From CAWEHT01 sp963808455 (GTDB taxonomy: Bacteria; Chloroflexota; Anaerolineae; CG2-30-64-16), in contig CAWEHT010000134.1 in the NCBI GenBank assembly GCA_963808455.1, forward strand, positions 1 to 6,398: 6,398 nt of DNA, given 5' to 3'. Shown here one piece after another: positions 1 through 5,589 of this stretch (within the stretch, counting starts at the first letter, position 1; the number at the start of each line of letters is the position of its first letter). A program made the position numbers and the translations under genes. Under the pieces are notes generated by a model. That model did no database searches. It was not told the DNA's origin and saw nothing but the letters and a program-made list of their open reading frames with translations.

Positions 1-24
1 AGAGCTCAACCGCCTAACAAGTAA

Positions 25-39
25 GCACGCACCTTAACA
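25..39 (+). repeat. Left terminal inverted repeat of the IS
   Basis: GCACGCACCTTAACA is the imperfect reverse complement of 1437-1451 (12 of 15 positions). It lies 46 bases upstream of the transposase start, and its inner end supplies the likely -35 box of the transposase promoter. Overlap of a terminal repeat with the promoter is common in insertion sequences because the transposase can repress its own gene by binding its end. Confidence 0.6.
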
Positions 40-62
40 TAACAAGAAACTGCTGGTACAAA
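34..62 (+). promoter_or_regulatory. Predicted transposase promoter
   Basis: TTAACA (34-39, five of six to the sigma-70 consensus) is separated by exactly 17 bases from TACAAA (57-62, four of six). Transcription would start near 69, leaving a leader of about 16 bases before the ATG at 85. A GAGG at 70-73 is a modest ribosome-binding site, 11 bases from the start codon. The call rests on consensus and spacing only. Confidence 0.45.
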
Positions 63-84
63 GGCTTGTGAGGCAATAAATCAC

Positions 85-1392
85 ATGGCTATCCAACAGT
101 TTCGCGATGCAGTATACCAAAGCCTGACCCAACGCGCCGCAGCACTTATGGATTTGCTGGACGCACTCACAGGCGCTGGACACGTCAACTCGCCGGTGGC
201 TTTGAGCGAAGAACCACCCTTTCGGCGAGAGTTCAGCTCTGTGTACGATGCGCTTGAGAACGGCGAGATTGACGCCGCAGCGTTGGCCAAAGTATTGGGC
301 GCACAGCAGCCGGTGGACGGCGAGACCGTAGCCGGGCGTGAAATTTACGCCATTGACGCCACACCCAACCCACGGATAGAGGCCGAGACCTTGCCGGATC
401 GCAGCTGGCTGAAAAGCGAGAAAGATGAACCGGCCCGTCCGGGTCTCAAGTTCTCCTGGTTGGTGCGCTTGGTGCAACGGCGACCATCCTGGGTCGCGCC
501 GCTGGACGTGCAGCGCATTGCCACCACCAGCACCGACACGCAAACGGCGGTGGCCCAGGTGCAGGCGCTGGACAGATTGAGCACCCGGCTGAAAGTCGTG
601 GTCGCCGACAGTCTGTACGGGAACCACTGGTTCCTGGGCGTGTTTTTGGTCGTCAAAACCGTCGCGGCGCTGGTGCGTTTGCGCCAAAACCAGAACTTGT
701 ACGCGGCGCCCCCGCTGCGGGTTCCCGGCAAACGCGGCGCTCCACGCAAGCACGGTCCAGTTTTCAAACTTAAGCAACTATCTTGGCCGGCCGAACGCCG
801 CGAAACCTTTGATCTGAACGGCCAAACGGTGCAGTTGCAAGCCTGGACCGATTTGCACCTGCGCAAGCTGCCGACCTTGGCCGGGCTCCTGTTGCGGGTC
901 CAATTCTTGAAAGCCGACGGCACGCCGCGTTACAAACGGCCGCTCTGGCTTTTTTGGACGGGACCGACCAGCGTGGCGCTGGCAGACTTGTGTCGCATGT
1001 ATCTTTGGCGTTTCGCCATCGAGCATGCATTTCGTTTCTTGAAGCAACACACGGGCTTGAACGCCTGCCGATCCACCAACCCGGTGGTCATCGAGCATTG
1101 GATGTGGCTTTGCGCCCTGGCTTATTGGCAATTGCTGCTCATGCGTCGGGAGGTAGATGATCTACGACCGGCCTGGCAACCGTCGTTACGAAGCCATCAG
1201 ACCTTGCTGCTCACGGCGGGCCAAGTGCAGCGCGGCGCTCGACGTTTTCTGCTTGAGTTGGGCAGTCCGGCGCCGGTCGCCGGACCCGCAGGTAAAGGAA
1301 CCGGACAGCGTCCCGGGCTATCGTCCGAAGCCGCGGCCGCGCTATCCGGTCGTCAAAAAGGGCTCAAAACCCCAAAAAGCGACCGTAACTAA
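85..1392 (+). CDS. DDE transposase (IS4/IS701-like), C-terminus frameshifted
   Basis: The gene encodes a 435-residue transposase that would cut and rejoin the ends of the surrounding insertion sequence. A DDE-type catalytic core is visible: D91 in the AIDATPNPR segment, D175 in VVADSLYGN, and E313 in YLWRFAIEHAFRFLKQ, in the order and spacing of the RNase H-fold nucleases. The N-terminal helical part (1-60, FRDAVYQSL) and the FKLK segment near residue 230 resemble the broad group of IS701/IS4-like elements annotated as NF041680-type transposases; the exact family is from memory. The last ~35 residues (from about 400) do not look native. The next frame over, 1262-1411, encodes a basic tail with PRPRYPVVKKG, typical of these proteins. 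Removing one base near 1285-1287 would join the two into a 441-residue protein. The catalytic triad lies upstream of the shift. Start codon ATG at 85. Confidence 0.85.
   Translation: MAIQQFRDAVYQSLTQRAAALMDLLDALTGAGHVNSPVALSEEPPFRREFSSVYDALENGEIDAAALAKVLGAQQPVDGETVAGREIYAIDATPNPRIEAETLPDRSWLKSEKDEPARPGLKFSWLVRLVQRRPSWVAPLDVQRIATTSTDTQTAVAQVQALDRLSTRLKVVVADSLYGNHWFLGVFLVVKTVAALVRLRQNQNLYAAPPLRVPGKRGAPRKHGPVFKLKQLSWPAERRETFDLNGQTVQLQAWTDLHLRKLPTLAGLLLRVQFLKADGTPRYKRPLWLFWTGPTSVALADLCRMYLWRFAIEHAFRFLKQHTGLNACRSTNPVVIEHWMWLCALAYWQLLLMRREVDDLRPAWQPSLRSHQTLLLTAGQVQRGARRFLLELGSPAPVAGPAGKGTGQRPGLSSEAAAALSGRQKGLKTPKSDRN
1262..1300 (+). other. Frameshift zone in the transposase tail
   Basis: Family-like sequence leaves frame 1 after LELGSPAP and resumes in frame 2 with VKEPD and then RPKPRPRYPVVKKG, ending at TAA 1409-1411. 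The change corresponds to one extra base (or two missing). The CCC at 1285-1287 is the most likely site, because dropping one C gives a smooth LGSPAPVAGPQVKEP junction. The precise base cannot be fixed without a homologue alignment. Confidence 0.7.
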
Positions 1393-1436
1393 CGTGCCGG
1401 CCGTCGTCTAAACGCACCGGCGGACAACTGCAGCTT

Positions 1437-1451
1437 TGTTAAAGTGCGCTC
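1437..1451 (-). repeat. Right terminal inverted repeat of the IS
   Basis: TGTTAAAGTGCGCTC pairs with the left repeat at 25-39 in inverted orientation (12 of 15 positions). It lies 26 bases after the end of the frame-corrected transposase (1411). Together with the left copy it marks the right end of the element near 1451-1455, leaving about 115 bases before the CnoX-like gene. Confidence 0.6.
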
Positions 1452-1555
1452 TTGGTCAACGCGACGCTTCGTCCTACCTGTCGACCATCGTCGCGCCGTT
1501 ATGTAACTCTAAACTCAAGGACGTTTCAATGTGCTAAATATCGCCAGAACAGACC

Positions 1556-1560
1556 GGAGG
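1556..1560 (+). promoter_or_regulatory. Ribosome-binding site fixing the CnoX-like start
   Basis: GGAGG lies nine bases upstream of ATG 1570 and selects it over the in-frame GTG at 1531, which has no comparable site and would add 13 residues not needed by the thioredoxin fold. No convincing promoter is visible between the IS end (1451) and this site. Confidence 0.7.
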
Positions 1561-1569
1561 TCGTGGGAG

Positions 1570-2431
1570 ATGCCGGCACCATCGAATATTTCGCCTGTCG
1601 TGATCGAAGTTGACGAGAGCACTTTTCGGCAAGACGTGATCCAGCGGTCGCGTGAATTGCCCGTGATAGTGGATTTCTGGGCCGTCTGGTGCGGTCCATG
1701 CCGCACCCTGGGGCCGATCCTGGAAAGTCTCGCGGGGGAATACGCTGGTCGCTTTGTCCTCGCCAAGCTGAACGTGGATGAGAACCAGGCACTGGCTGCG
1801 CAATACAACATTCAGGGCATCCCGGCCGTGAAGGCATTCCGAGACGGCAAGGTGGCTGCGGAGTTTGTGGGAGCGCTTCCCCGCGCCGCCGTGCGGCAGT
1901 TCGTCGAAAAGCTGATACCCAACGGGGCCGACGCTGCTGTAGCGGCAGCGCGCACCTTGTTGCAGGCCGGTCGAGCGGGCGAGGCCGCAGCGCGCCTGCG
2001 CGCAGTGCTGGCAGAAAGCCCTGACCACCCCGCTGCGCTCCTGGGACTCGCCGAAGCCGAGTTGGCCGGCGGTCGCCACGCCGAAGCCTTAGCTATCCTG
2101 GATCGCTTGCCTACAGCCGAGGCGGCACGTTTGCGCCGGGCAATCGCACTTCGGCAGGCCGCGGGCGAAGCGACTGAGGCCGACTTCGCGCGCCCGTCTG
2201 GGCGCCAACCCCGAAGACTTGTCTGCCCGTTATGCACTGGGCAGCCTCTTGAGCCTTCAGAGCCGCTACGAGGAGGCCCTTGAGCAGTTCCTTGAAAACG
2301 TGCGCCGCCGGATCGCGGCACGGAGCGGCAAAGAGCCACGCGAGGCGATGTTGTACCTCTTTGATATCCTGGGTGACAATCCCCTGGCGCGCAGCTACCG
2401 CAACCGTCTGGCAAGCCTCCTGTTTGCCTGA
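1570..2431 (+). CDS. cnoX: Thioredoxin-TPR chaperone, CnoX/YbbN-like, frameshifted
   Basis: The gene encodes a cytoplasmic thioredoxin-domain protein with a C-terminal TPR-like helical region, the architecture of CnoX (YbbN). In that family it acts as a holdase that protects clients under oxidative stress and hands them to folding chaperones. The thioredoxin domain spans about residues 9-110, with WCGPC (C41, C44) and cis-Pro85 in GIPAV; both cysteines are present, unlike E. coli CnoX. Residues 115 onward are Ala/Leu/Arg-rich helical repeats. The gene is split. Frame 1 is open to TGA 2281-2283 (237 residues), but native sequence switches at CCC 2193-2195, after R208, to frame 2 (RLGANPEDLSARYALG) and runs to TGA 2429-2431. 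Dropping one C gives 286 residues, close to the usual ~284, ending in the family-typical YRNRLASLLF. Near 2307-2330 the usual VRRDR motif reads VRRRI, which could reflect further small indels (weak). Confidence 0.85.
2193..2195 (+). other. Frameshift site in the CnoX-like gene (extra C in CCC)
   Basis: Upstream codons read GAC TTC GCG CGC in frame 1, and downstream codons read CGT CTG GGC GCC AAC in frame 2. The two join into EADFARRLGANPEDLSARY when one C of the triplet is removed. The placement is tight because recognisable family sequence abuts it on both sides. Confidence 0.85.
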
Positions 2432-2449
2432 GCGCGGTCGTCTCGCCGC

Positions 2450-3071
2450 CTACTTGTTGACCACAACGATCTGTACCCAGAAAGTGTGGTCATTGCTATT
2501 TGCGATGCCGAACACGGTGCCCATTGCGTCACGGATTTGCCAATTGCCCGCGATAGGTGCCCGGCGTGCCTGGAGCGGTCATCTTCACAGCTACATCGAC
2601 GCTGGCGCCTGGCGCAGCCACCGTGGGGAACGACACCTGGAGGGGAGCGCCGAGGCTGTTGCCCTTAGCGAAGACCACGGCATATCCCGTAGTCCACTGG
2701 CACGTGCCGTTGTTCTTCAGTCGCCAGGTCTTGACGAAGGTCTGGGCTGGCTTGAGCCTGGAGCCGTCTGGGACTGTCACGTCCTCGGTCATCGCCGCGT
2801 TTTCGATGCATGCCGATGCGGACGCCCCCGTACCGGCAGCCGTCATGCTAGCGCTGCCCAAAGCCGGAGCCGTGCCAGCCGGAGCCGGTCCAGAAGGAGC
2901 CGGGCCCTGGGGCGGCGTGGGCAGAGCCGACACTGGCATCGTGGGAGGGGCAAAGGTCGTGGCCGGTGTGGGTAAGGGCGATACTGGCGGTGCCGGCGCG
3001 AACGGCAGACAGCCAGCCAACGAGGTCACGGCAACAAGCCCGATCAGGATCGAGGTAGTCTTACGTAGCAT
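2450..3071 (-). CDS. Lipoprotein with NBR1-type Ig-like domain, frameshifted
   Basis: This is a predicted secreted lipoprotein. Residues 1-21 form a lipoprotein signal (two positive charges, a hydrophobic core, lipobox LAGC with C21). Residues 22-85 are a Pro/Ala/Thr-rich stalk. Residues 88-206 match the bacterial NBR1-like Ig domain: F112-K-T-W116 followed by LKNNGTCQW, and C88 with C124 as a likely disulfide. Such domains are frequent in Chloroflexota surface proteins and probably mediate binding; no ligand can be named. In the sequence as given the frame hits TGA at 2529-2531 and cuts the domain at about 180 residues. Removing one G at 2547-2549 restores YRGNWQIRDAMGTVFG and a terminal FWVQIVV strand, ending at TAG 2450-2452 (206 residues). 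ATG 3071 is preferred over ATG 3077 because of the ribosome-binding site spacing. It converges on the CnoX-like gene, with 18 bases between stops. Confidence 0.85.
2547..2549 (-). other. Frameshift site in the lipoprotein gene (extra G in GGG)
   Basis: On the minus strand TAT CGC GGG CAA TTG leads to an early stop. Removing one G gives TAT CGC GGC AAT TGG CAA ATC, which is YRGNWQI, a canonical strand of the NBR1-like domain. The downstream frame then stays open for a further 30 codons of family-like sequence. Confidence 0.85.
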
Positions 3072-3078
3072 GGCCATA

Positions 3079-3082
3079 CTCC
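3079..3082 (-). promoter_or_regulatory. Ribosome-binding site choosing the lipoprotein start
   Basis: GGAG on the minus strand sits seven bases before ATG 3071 but only one base before the alternative ATG 3077. This makes MLRKTT the likely N-terminus rather than MAMLRKTT. Confidence 0.6.
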
Positions 3083-3126
3083 GAGGGGATGGGACAAGCA
3101 AATCAGAGCCAACCAGATAGGACGCC

Positions 3127-3155
3127 ATTCTACTCCCTCGGCTGACTTCAGGCAA
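3127..3155 (-). promoter_or_regulatory. Predicted lipoprotein gene promoter
   Basis: On the minus strand TTGCCT (3150-3155, four of six) and TAGAAT (3127-3132, five of six) are separated by exactly 17 bases. Transcription would start near 3120, giving a leader of about 49 bases. The match comes from consensus and spacing only. Confidence 0.55.
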
Positions 3156-3333
3156 GTCACGCGGAGCAGCAATTACTGGTTGTCCGACCGGCTGCCCTAA
3201 GCAACTACTCTTGTGAACAAGGTCCGTCGGGGCCGGCAGCGTGTCCGCAGGGGTGTAGGTGGGGAGGCCGGACAGACACGCCAGGGCGATCGGGTGAGGC
3301 CCGACGGCGCGCCCAGCCAGCCCTTGGACTGTT

Positions 3334-3341
3334 GGAGGAGG
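3334..3341 (+). promoter_or_regulatory. Strong ribosome-binding site of the ligase gene
   Basis: GGAGGAGG ends seven bases before ATG 3349. It is the best Shine-Dalgarno match in the window and fixes the ligase start. Confidence 0.75.
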
Positions 3342-3348
3342 AACAGTC

Positions 3349-5091
3349 ATGGCGCAATTTGCCCTTCGCAACGGTGTTCCCCAATGCACTCTTGCCAACT
3401 TCGAACAAGATTTCGCGGGCCGCCACACGCTGCAGGGCGTTCTGGCATATTGGGCCTCGCGGAAGCCCGAGGCCGTGGCGCTTATCGCCGCGGACACCGG
3501 CCAGGAAATTACCTGGGAAGACTTTGACCGCACGACCACGGCCCTCGCCGGCAGGCTGTTGGATATCGGTTTCGAGCGTGGTGATTTCCTGGCCGCCGCG
3601 TTGCCATTTCTCATCGAGCACGTGTTTCTCGCCTACGCCTGCTTCAAGATCGGCGTCGTTCATGCGCCCATCGACCTGCGCTTGAAGGCTCCAGAGGTGA
3701 TCCGTTGTGTGGACCTGATCCAGGCCAAGGGCTTTGCTTTGCTTGGGGAGACCGCTGCGGCTGACTTTCGCGAGCTTGGCAAGGCGGTGCAGACAAACTG
3801 CGGCTCCATCAAGCGCTTGCTGCAGTTCTCAGCTCCTCATCAAGCATTGATCGCCGGCGCCATCCCTGGTTGGGCGCTGCTGCGCGATGCGCAGGCGCTG
3901 GCTGATGCAGCGCGGAGCGCCGGGCCCGCCCGGGCGGAGCTGACGACCCTCGGGCGTGCCGCAGGCATGGTGCGCGAAGAGGACGGCGCACAGGTGATCT
4001 TCACTACCGGCTCAACGGGCTATCCTAAGCCGGCGCTCCTATCGCATCGCAGCATTACCTGCCAGAACATGTGTCTGGGCGCTGCTTTCCGTCTGGGCGA
4101 GGCATCCCGTGCGATGGTCAACCTGCCACCATCGCACGTGGGCGGCCAGGCCGAGCAGGTAATGACCCCACTGTTTTACGGCGGCTGCCTCGTGCTGCTG
4201 CCTGCCTATGACCCTGCCAGGACACTGAAGGCGATTCAAGACTACAAAGTGACCTTCATGGGGCAGATTCCTGCCTTGTTCAATCTGGAGTGGCGCTTGC
4301 CCGGCTACGACAGCTTCGACCTGTCCAGCCTGGACATGGTCCTGTACGGCGGACAGCAGGTGCCGCGGGCGTTCCTGGAGCGGCTCATGCGCATGGCGCG
4401 GCGCGCCGGCACCGGTCTGGGCCTGACCGAGACGTCTGGCTTCTGCACCTATACCCCAATCGATGGCCCTGTGGACGATCTTCTGCTAGGGCTCGGTTAC
4501 GACATGCCCGTCTATCCGCTGACCATTCGCGCTCCGATGACGGAGAATGGCCTGGCGGGGAAGGTGCTGCCCGCAGGCGAGGTCGGATACATCTGCTTCC
4601 AGGGCCCCCAGACGTTCCTCGGTTACGTGGGCGATCCGGTCGCCACGGCCAGTGCCATCGCGCGCGATGGGGTCCTCTATACCGGCGACCTGGGTTGCCA
4701 GGATGAGACAGGCCTGCACTTCGCAGGAAGGGCACGCTGGATGATCAAACCCAAAGGTTTCCAGGTCTTTCCTGGTCAGGTGGAAGACCATCTGTGCGAG
4801 CTGCGCGACAAGGTAGCAGCGGCCGGCGTCGTGGGCGCTGAGCACGATGTCTTTGTCGAGGCCATTGTGGCTTTCGTCGAAAGACGGCCAGGGGCAGACC
4901 TCACCGAGTCAGAGTTGCAAAAACATGCCGAAGGTATCGCCTCCTACATGCGGCCGTTGCACTATGTGCTGCTCGATGCGGGCGAACTGCCCCTCAACCG
5001 GGTTGCCAAGATCGACTACGTGCGGCTGGATGAGATGGCCCGTCAAGAGATCGCGCGCCTGCGTGAGCAGGGTGGCTGGGATCGCCAGTAA
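3349..5091 (+). CDS. Class I adenylate-forming (AMP-dependent) acid ligase
   Basis: The 580-residue enzyme would activate a carboxylic acid with ATP to an acyl-adenylate, then usually transfer it to CoA or a carrier protein. The family's core motifs are in order: the phosphate loop TTGSTGYPK (219-227), GLTETSG (358-364), YTGD (444-447, with D447 expected to bind the ribose), the hinge region GRARWMIKPKG (460-470) and the C-terminal lysine K554 in PLNRVAKIDY. The large domain is about 20-460 and the mobile cap domain about 461-570. The hinge position that is usually Asp or Lys is W464. The substrate cannot be read from sequence: HVGG (about 264-267) fits an acid-binding pocket, and no carrier protein, thioesterase or reductase lies nearby. 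The enzyme resembles the aryl-acid and fatty-acid ligases (EntE/DhbE-like, long-chain CoA ligases) without matching one clearly. The gene is intact and stands alone. Confidence 0.9.
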   Translation: MAQFALRNGVPQCTLANFEQDFAGRHTLQGVLAYWASRKPEAVALIAADTGQEITWEDFDRTTTALAGRLLDIGFERGDFLAAALPFLIEHVFLAYACFKIGVVHAPIDLRLKAPEVIRCVDLIQAKGFALLGETAAADFRELGKAVQTNCGSIKRLLQFSAPHQALIAGAIPGWALLRDAQALADAARSAGPARAELTTLGRAAGMVREEDGAQVIFTTGSTGYPKPALLSHRSITCQNMCLGAAFRLGEASRAMVNLPPSHVGGQAEQVMTPLFYGGCLVLLPAYDPARTLKAIQDYKVTFMGQIPALFNLEWRLPGYDSFDLSSLDMVLYGGQQVPRAFLERLMRMARRAGTGLGLTETSGFCTYTPIDGPVDDLLLGLGYDMPVYPLTIRAPMTENGLAGKVLPAGEVGYICFQGPQTFLGYVGDPVATASAIARDGVLYTGDLGCQDETGLHFAGRARWMIKPKGFQVFPGQVEDHLCELRDKVAAAGVVGAEHDVFVEAIVAFVERRPGADLTESELQKHAEGIASYMRPLHYVLLDAGELPLNRVAKIDYVRLDEMARQEIARLREQGGWDRQ

Positions 5092-5105
5092 TGCAGGATG
5101 TTTCC

Positions 5106-5127
5106 AGCCGATGGGTGGCCCATCGCT
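5106..5127. terminator. Candidate bidirectional terminator hairpin
   Basis: CGATGGG (5109-5115) and CCCATCG (5119-5125) form a perfect 7-bp stem with a TGG loop. Two more pairs are possible beyond a single bulged C (5106-5127). It sits exactly in the 38-base gap between the convergent ligase and DUF4342 genes, so it could end transcripts from both sides. Neither side has a T-tract, so it is not a canonical intrinsic terminator. Confidence 0.45.
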
Positions 5128-5129
5128 CC

Positions 5130-5405
5130 TTACTGGTCCGATTGGTCAACACGCTCGACCACAATGGTGAAGCGTGCCACCAATGCAGCGATCGCCCCGA
5201 TAGCGGCCCATACAGGAAACAGCCATGTGACGGCGGCCCCTACTGCGACGCCTGCCGTCAGAGGGATTTCGATGAGGGTATGCCCCTCTTCATTCTTGAG
5301 GATGATGCGACGAATGTTGCCTTCGTTGATCAGCTCTTTCACTTTGCTGACGACGGCTTCGCCGTTGATGCGGAATTCTTCGGTGTGAGTTTGTTCGCTG
5401 CTCAT
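5130..5405 (-). CDS. DUF4342 family protein
   Basis: This 91-residue protein matches the DUF4342 pattern. An N-terminal polar segment leads into VKELINEGNIRRIILKNEEG (22-41) and LIEIPL (44-49). A hydrophobic Ala/Val-rich stretch of about 35 residues (50-84) and a short charged tail follow. The family has no established function; the sequence suggests a small alpha/beta unit whose C-terminal part is membrane-associated. GGGAGG (5412-5417) lies six bases before the ATG and supports the start. It converges with the ligase and diverges from the DUF1360 gene across 184 bases. Confidence 0.85.
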   Translation of the reverse strand: MSSEQTHTEEFRINGEAVVSKVKELINEGNIRRIILKNEEGHTLIEIPLTAGVAVGAAVTWLFPVWAAIGAIAALVARFTIVVERVDQSDQ

Positions 5406-5452
5406 TGCTAGCCTCCCGATTCGGATGACTGCCTAAGGTTCTCCGATAATGG

Positions 5453-5473
5453 GCCGCCGGAATGTGAGGCGGC
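5453..5473 (-). other. GC hairpin in the DUF4342 upstream region
   Basis: GCCGCC (5453-5458) and GGCGGC (5468-5473) form a 6-bp stem with a 9-base loop, about 50 bases upstream of the DUF4342 start. It could be a leader hairpin or an operator half-site pair. There is no T-tract and no direct evidence of function. Confidence 0.3.
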
Positions 5474-5482
5474 GTACAAATG

Positions 5483-5511
5483 TTGCTCGTGCACATGCAT
5501 GCATTTATACT
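5483..5511 (+). promoter_or_regulatory. Predicted DUF1360 gene promoter
   Basis: TTGCTC (5483-5488) and TATACT (5506-5511, five of six to the -10 consensus) are separated by 17 bases. Transcription would start near 5517, giving a leader of about 72 bases. The same AT-rich core reads TATAAA on the minus strand (5504-5509), so it could also serve the DUF4342 gene, though no matching -35 is seen in that direction. Confidence 0.55.
5495..5504. promoter_or_regulatory. 10-bp palindrome in the promoter spacer, possible operator
   Basis: ATGCATGCAT is a perfect palindrome lying between the -35 and -10 boxes of the DUF1360 promoter, with the 6-bp palindrome GTGCAC (5489-5494) directly before it. A repressor bound here would block polymerase. 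The sequence is also a simple alternating purine-pyrimidine tract, so a purely structural or chance origin is possible. Confidence 0.35.
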
Positions 5512-5525
5512 AGTTTGATAGGGCG

Positions 5526-5560
5526 CGCCTCGCGGCTGAGGGTTCTTCCGGTGCGAGGCG
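5526..5560 (+). other. Leader hairpin upstream of the DUF1360 gene
   Basis: CGCCTCGC (5526-5533) and GCGAGGCG (5553-5560) form a perfect 8-bp GC-rich stem with a 19-base loop. The stem would begin about nine bases after the predicted transcription start and end 15 bases before the ribosome-binding site (AAAGGAG, 5576-5582). It could stabilise the 5' end or act in regulation. No known riboswitch class is recognisable. Confidence 0.4.
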
Positions 5561-5589
5561 GTAAGGCTTAGATTGAAAGGAGACGCTTC

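Larger units (their letters stand above)
21..1455 (+). mobile_element. Insertion sequence with single DDE transposase gene
   Basis: A single transposase gene is bracketed by imperfect inverted repeats at 25-39 and 1437-1451. They match at 12 of 15 positions when one is reverse-complemented, and a weaker match extends outward to about 21 and 1455. The element would be about 1.43 kb, normal for a one-gene IS of this size class. No target-site duplication is certain: only CAA (18-20 and 1457-1459) repeats next to the proposed ends, and a TCAAC pair (6-10 and 1456-1460) fits the repeat alignment poorly. Only about 20 bases lie left of the element, so the target gene or region on that side cannot be seen. 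Exact ends are approximate. Confidence 0.65.
3078..3348. other. Divergent intergenic region
   Basis: This gap separates the lipoprotein gene (left, minus) from the adenylate-forming ligase (right, plus). The left half holds the lipoprotein promoter. The right half ends in the ligase ribosome-binding site. Between about 3160 and 3330 I found no convincing sigma-70 promoter for the ligase and no RNA structure or repeat. Frames open across it have no recognisable protein sequence. Confidence 0.5.

Noticed and set aside
1..24. GCCTAAC at 12-18 resembles the end of an integron attC site
   Set aside because: Seven bases match the RYYYAAC pattern, but there is no paired GTTRRRY core or long hairpin at the expected distance, and no integrase or cassette gene. 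A chance match next to the IS end is more likely.
345..923. Minus-strand frames antisense to the transposase
   Set aside because: They are shadows of a clearly recognisable plus-strand gene, with no ribosome-binding site or family-like sequence.
1452..1480. Outward promoter from the IS right end (TTGGTC with TACCTG)
   Set aside because: The spacing is 17 but both boxes match the consensus poorly; not better than chance in this region.
2193..2195. Programmed ribosomal frameshift in the CnoX-like gene
   Set aside because: There is no slippery heptamer or obvious stimulatory element, the gene family is not known for recoding, and two unrelated neighbours show the same kind of shift.
2860..3000. 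Repetitive GCCGGAGCC-like sequence as a DNA repeat element
   Set aside because: It lies inside the lipoprotein gene and encodes the low-complexity Pro/Ala stalk, so it is explained by the protein sequence.
3173..3211. Ligase promoter candidates (TTGTCC with TACTCT, or TTACTG with TAAGCA)
   Set aside because: Spacers are 19-20 bases and the -10 matches are weak, so no choice can be supported.
2529..3614. Long 361-codon minus-strand frame extending from the lipoprotein across the divergent region
   Set aside because: The part upstream of 3077 has no family-like sequence, overlaps the ligase start and would bury the lipoprotein signal peptide inside the protein.
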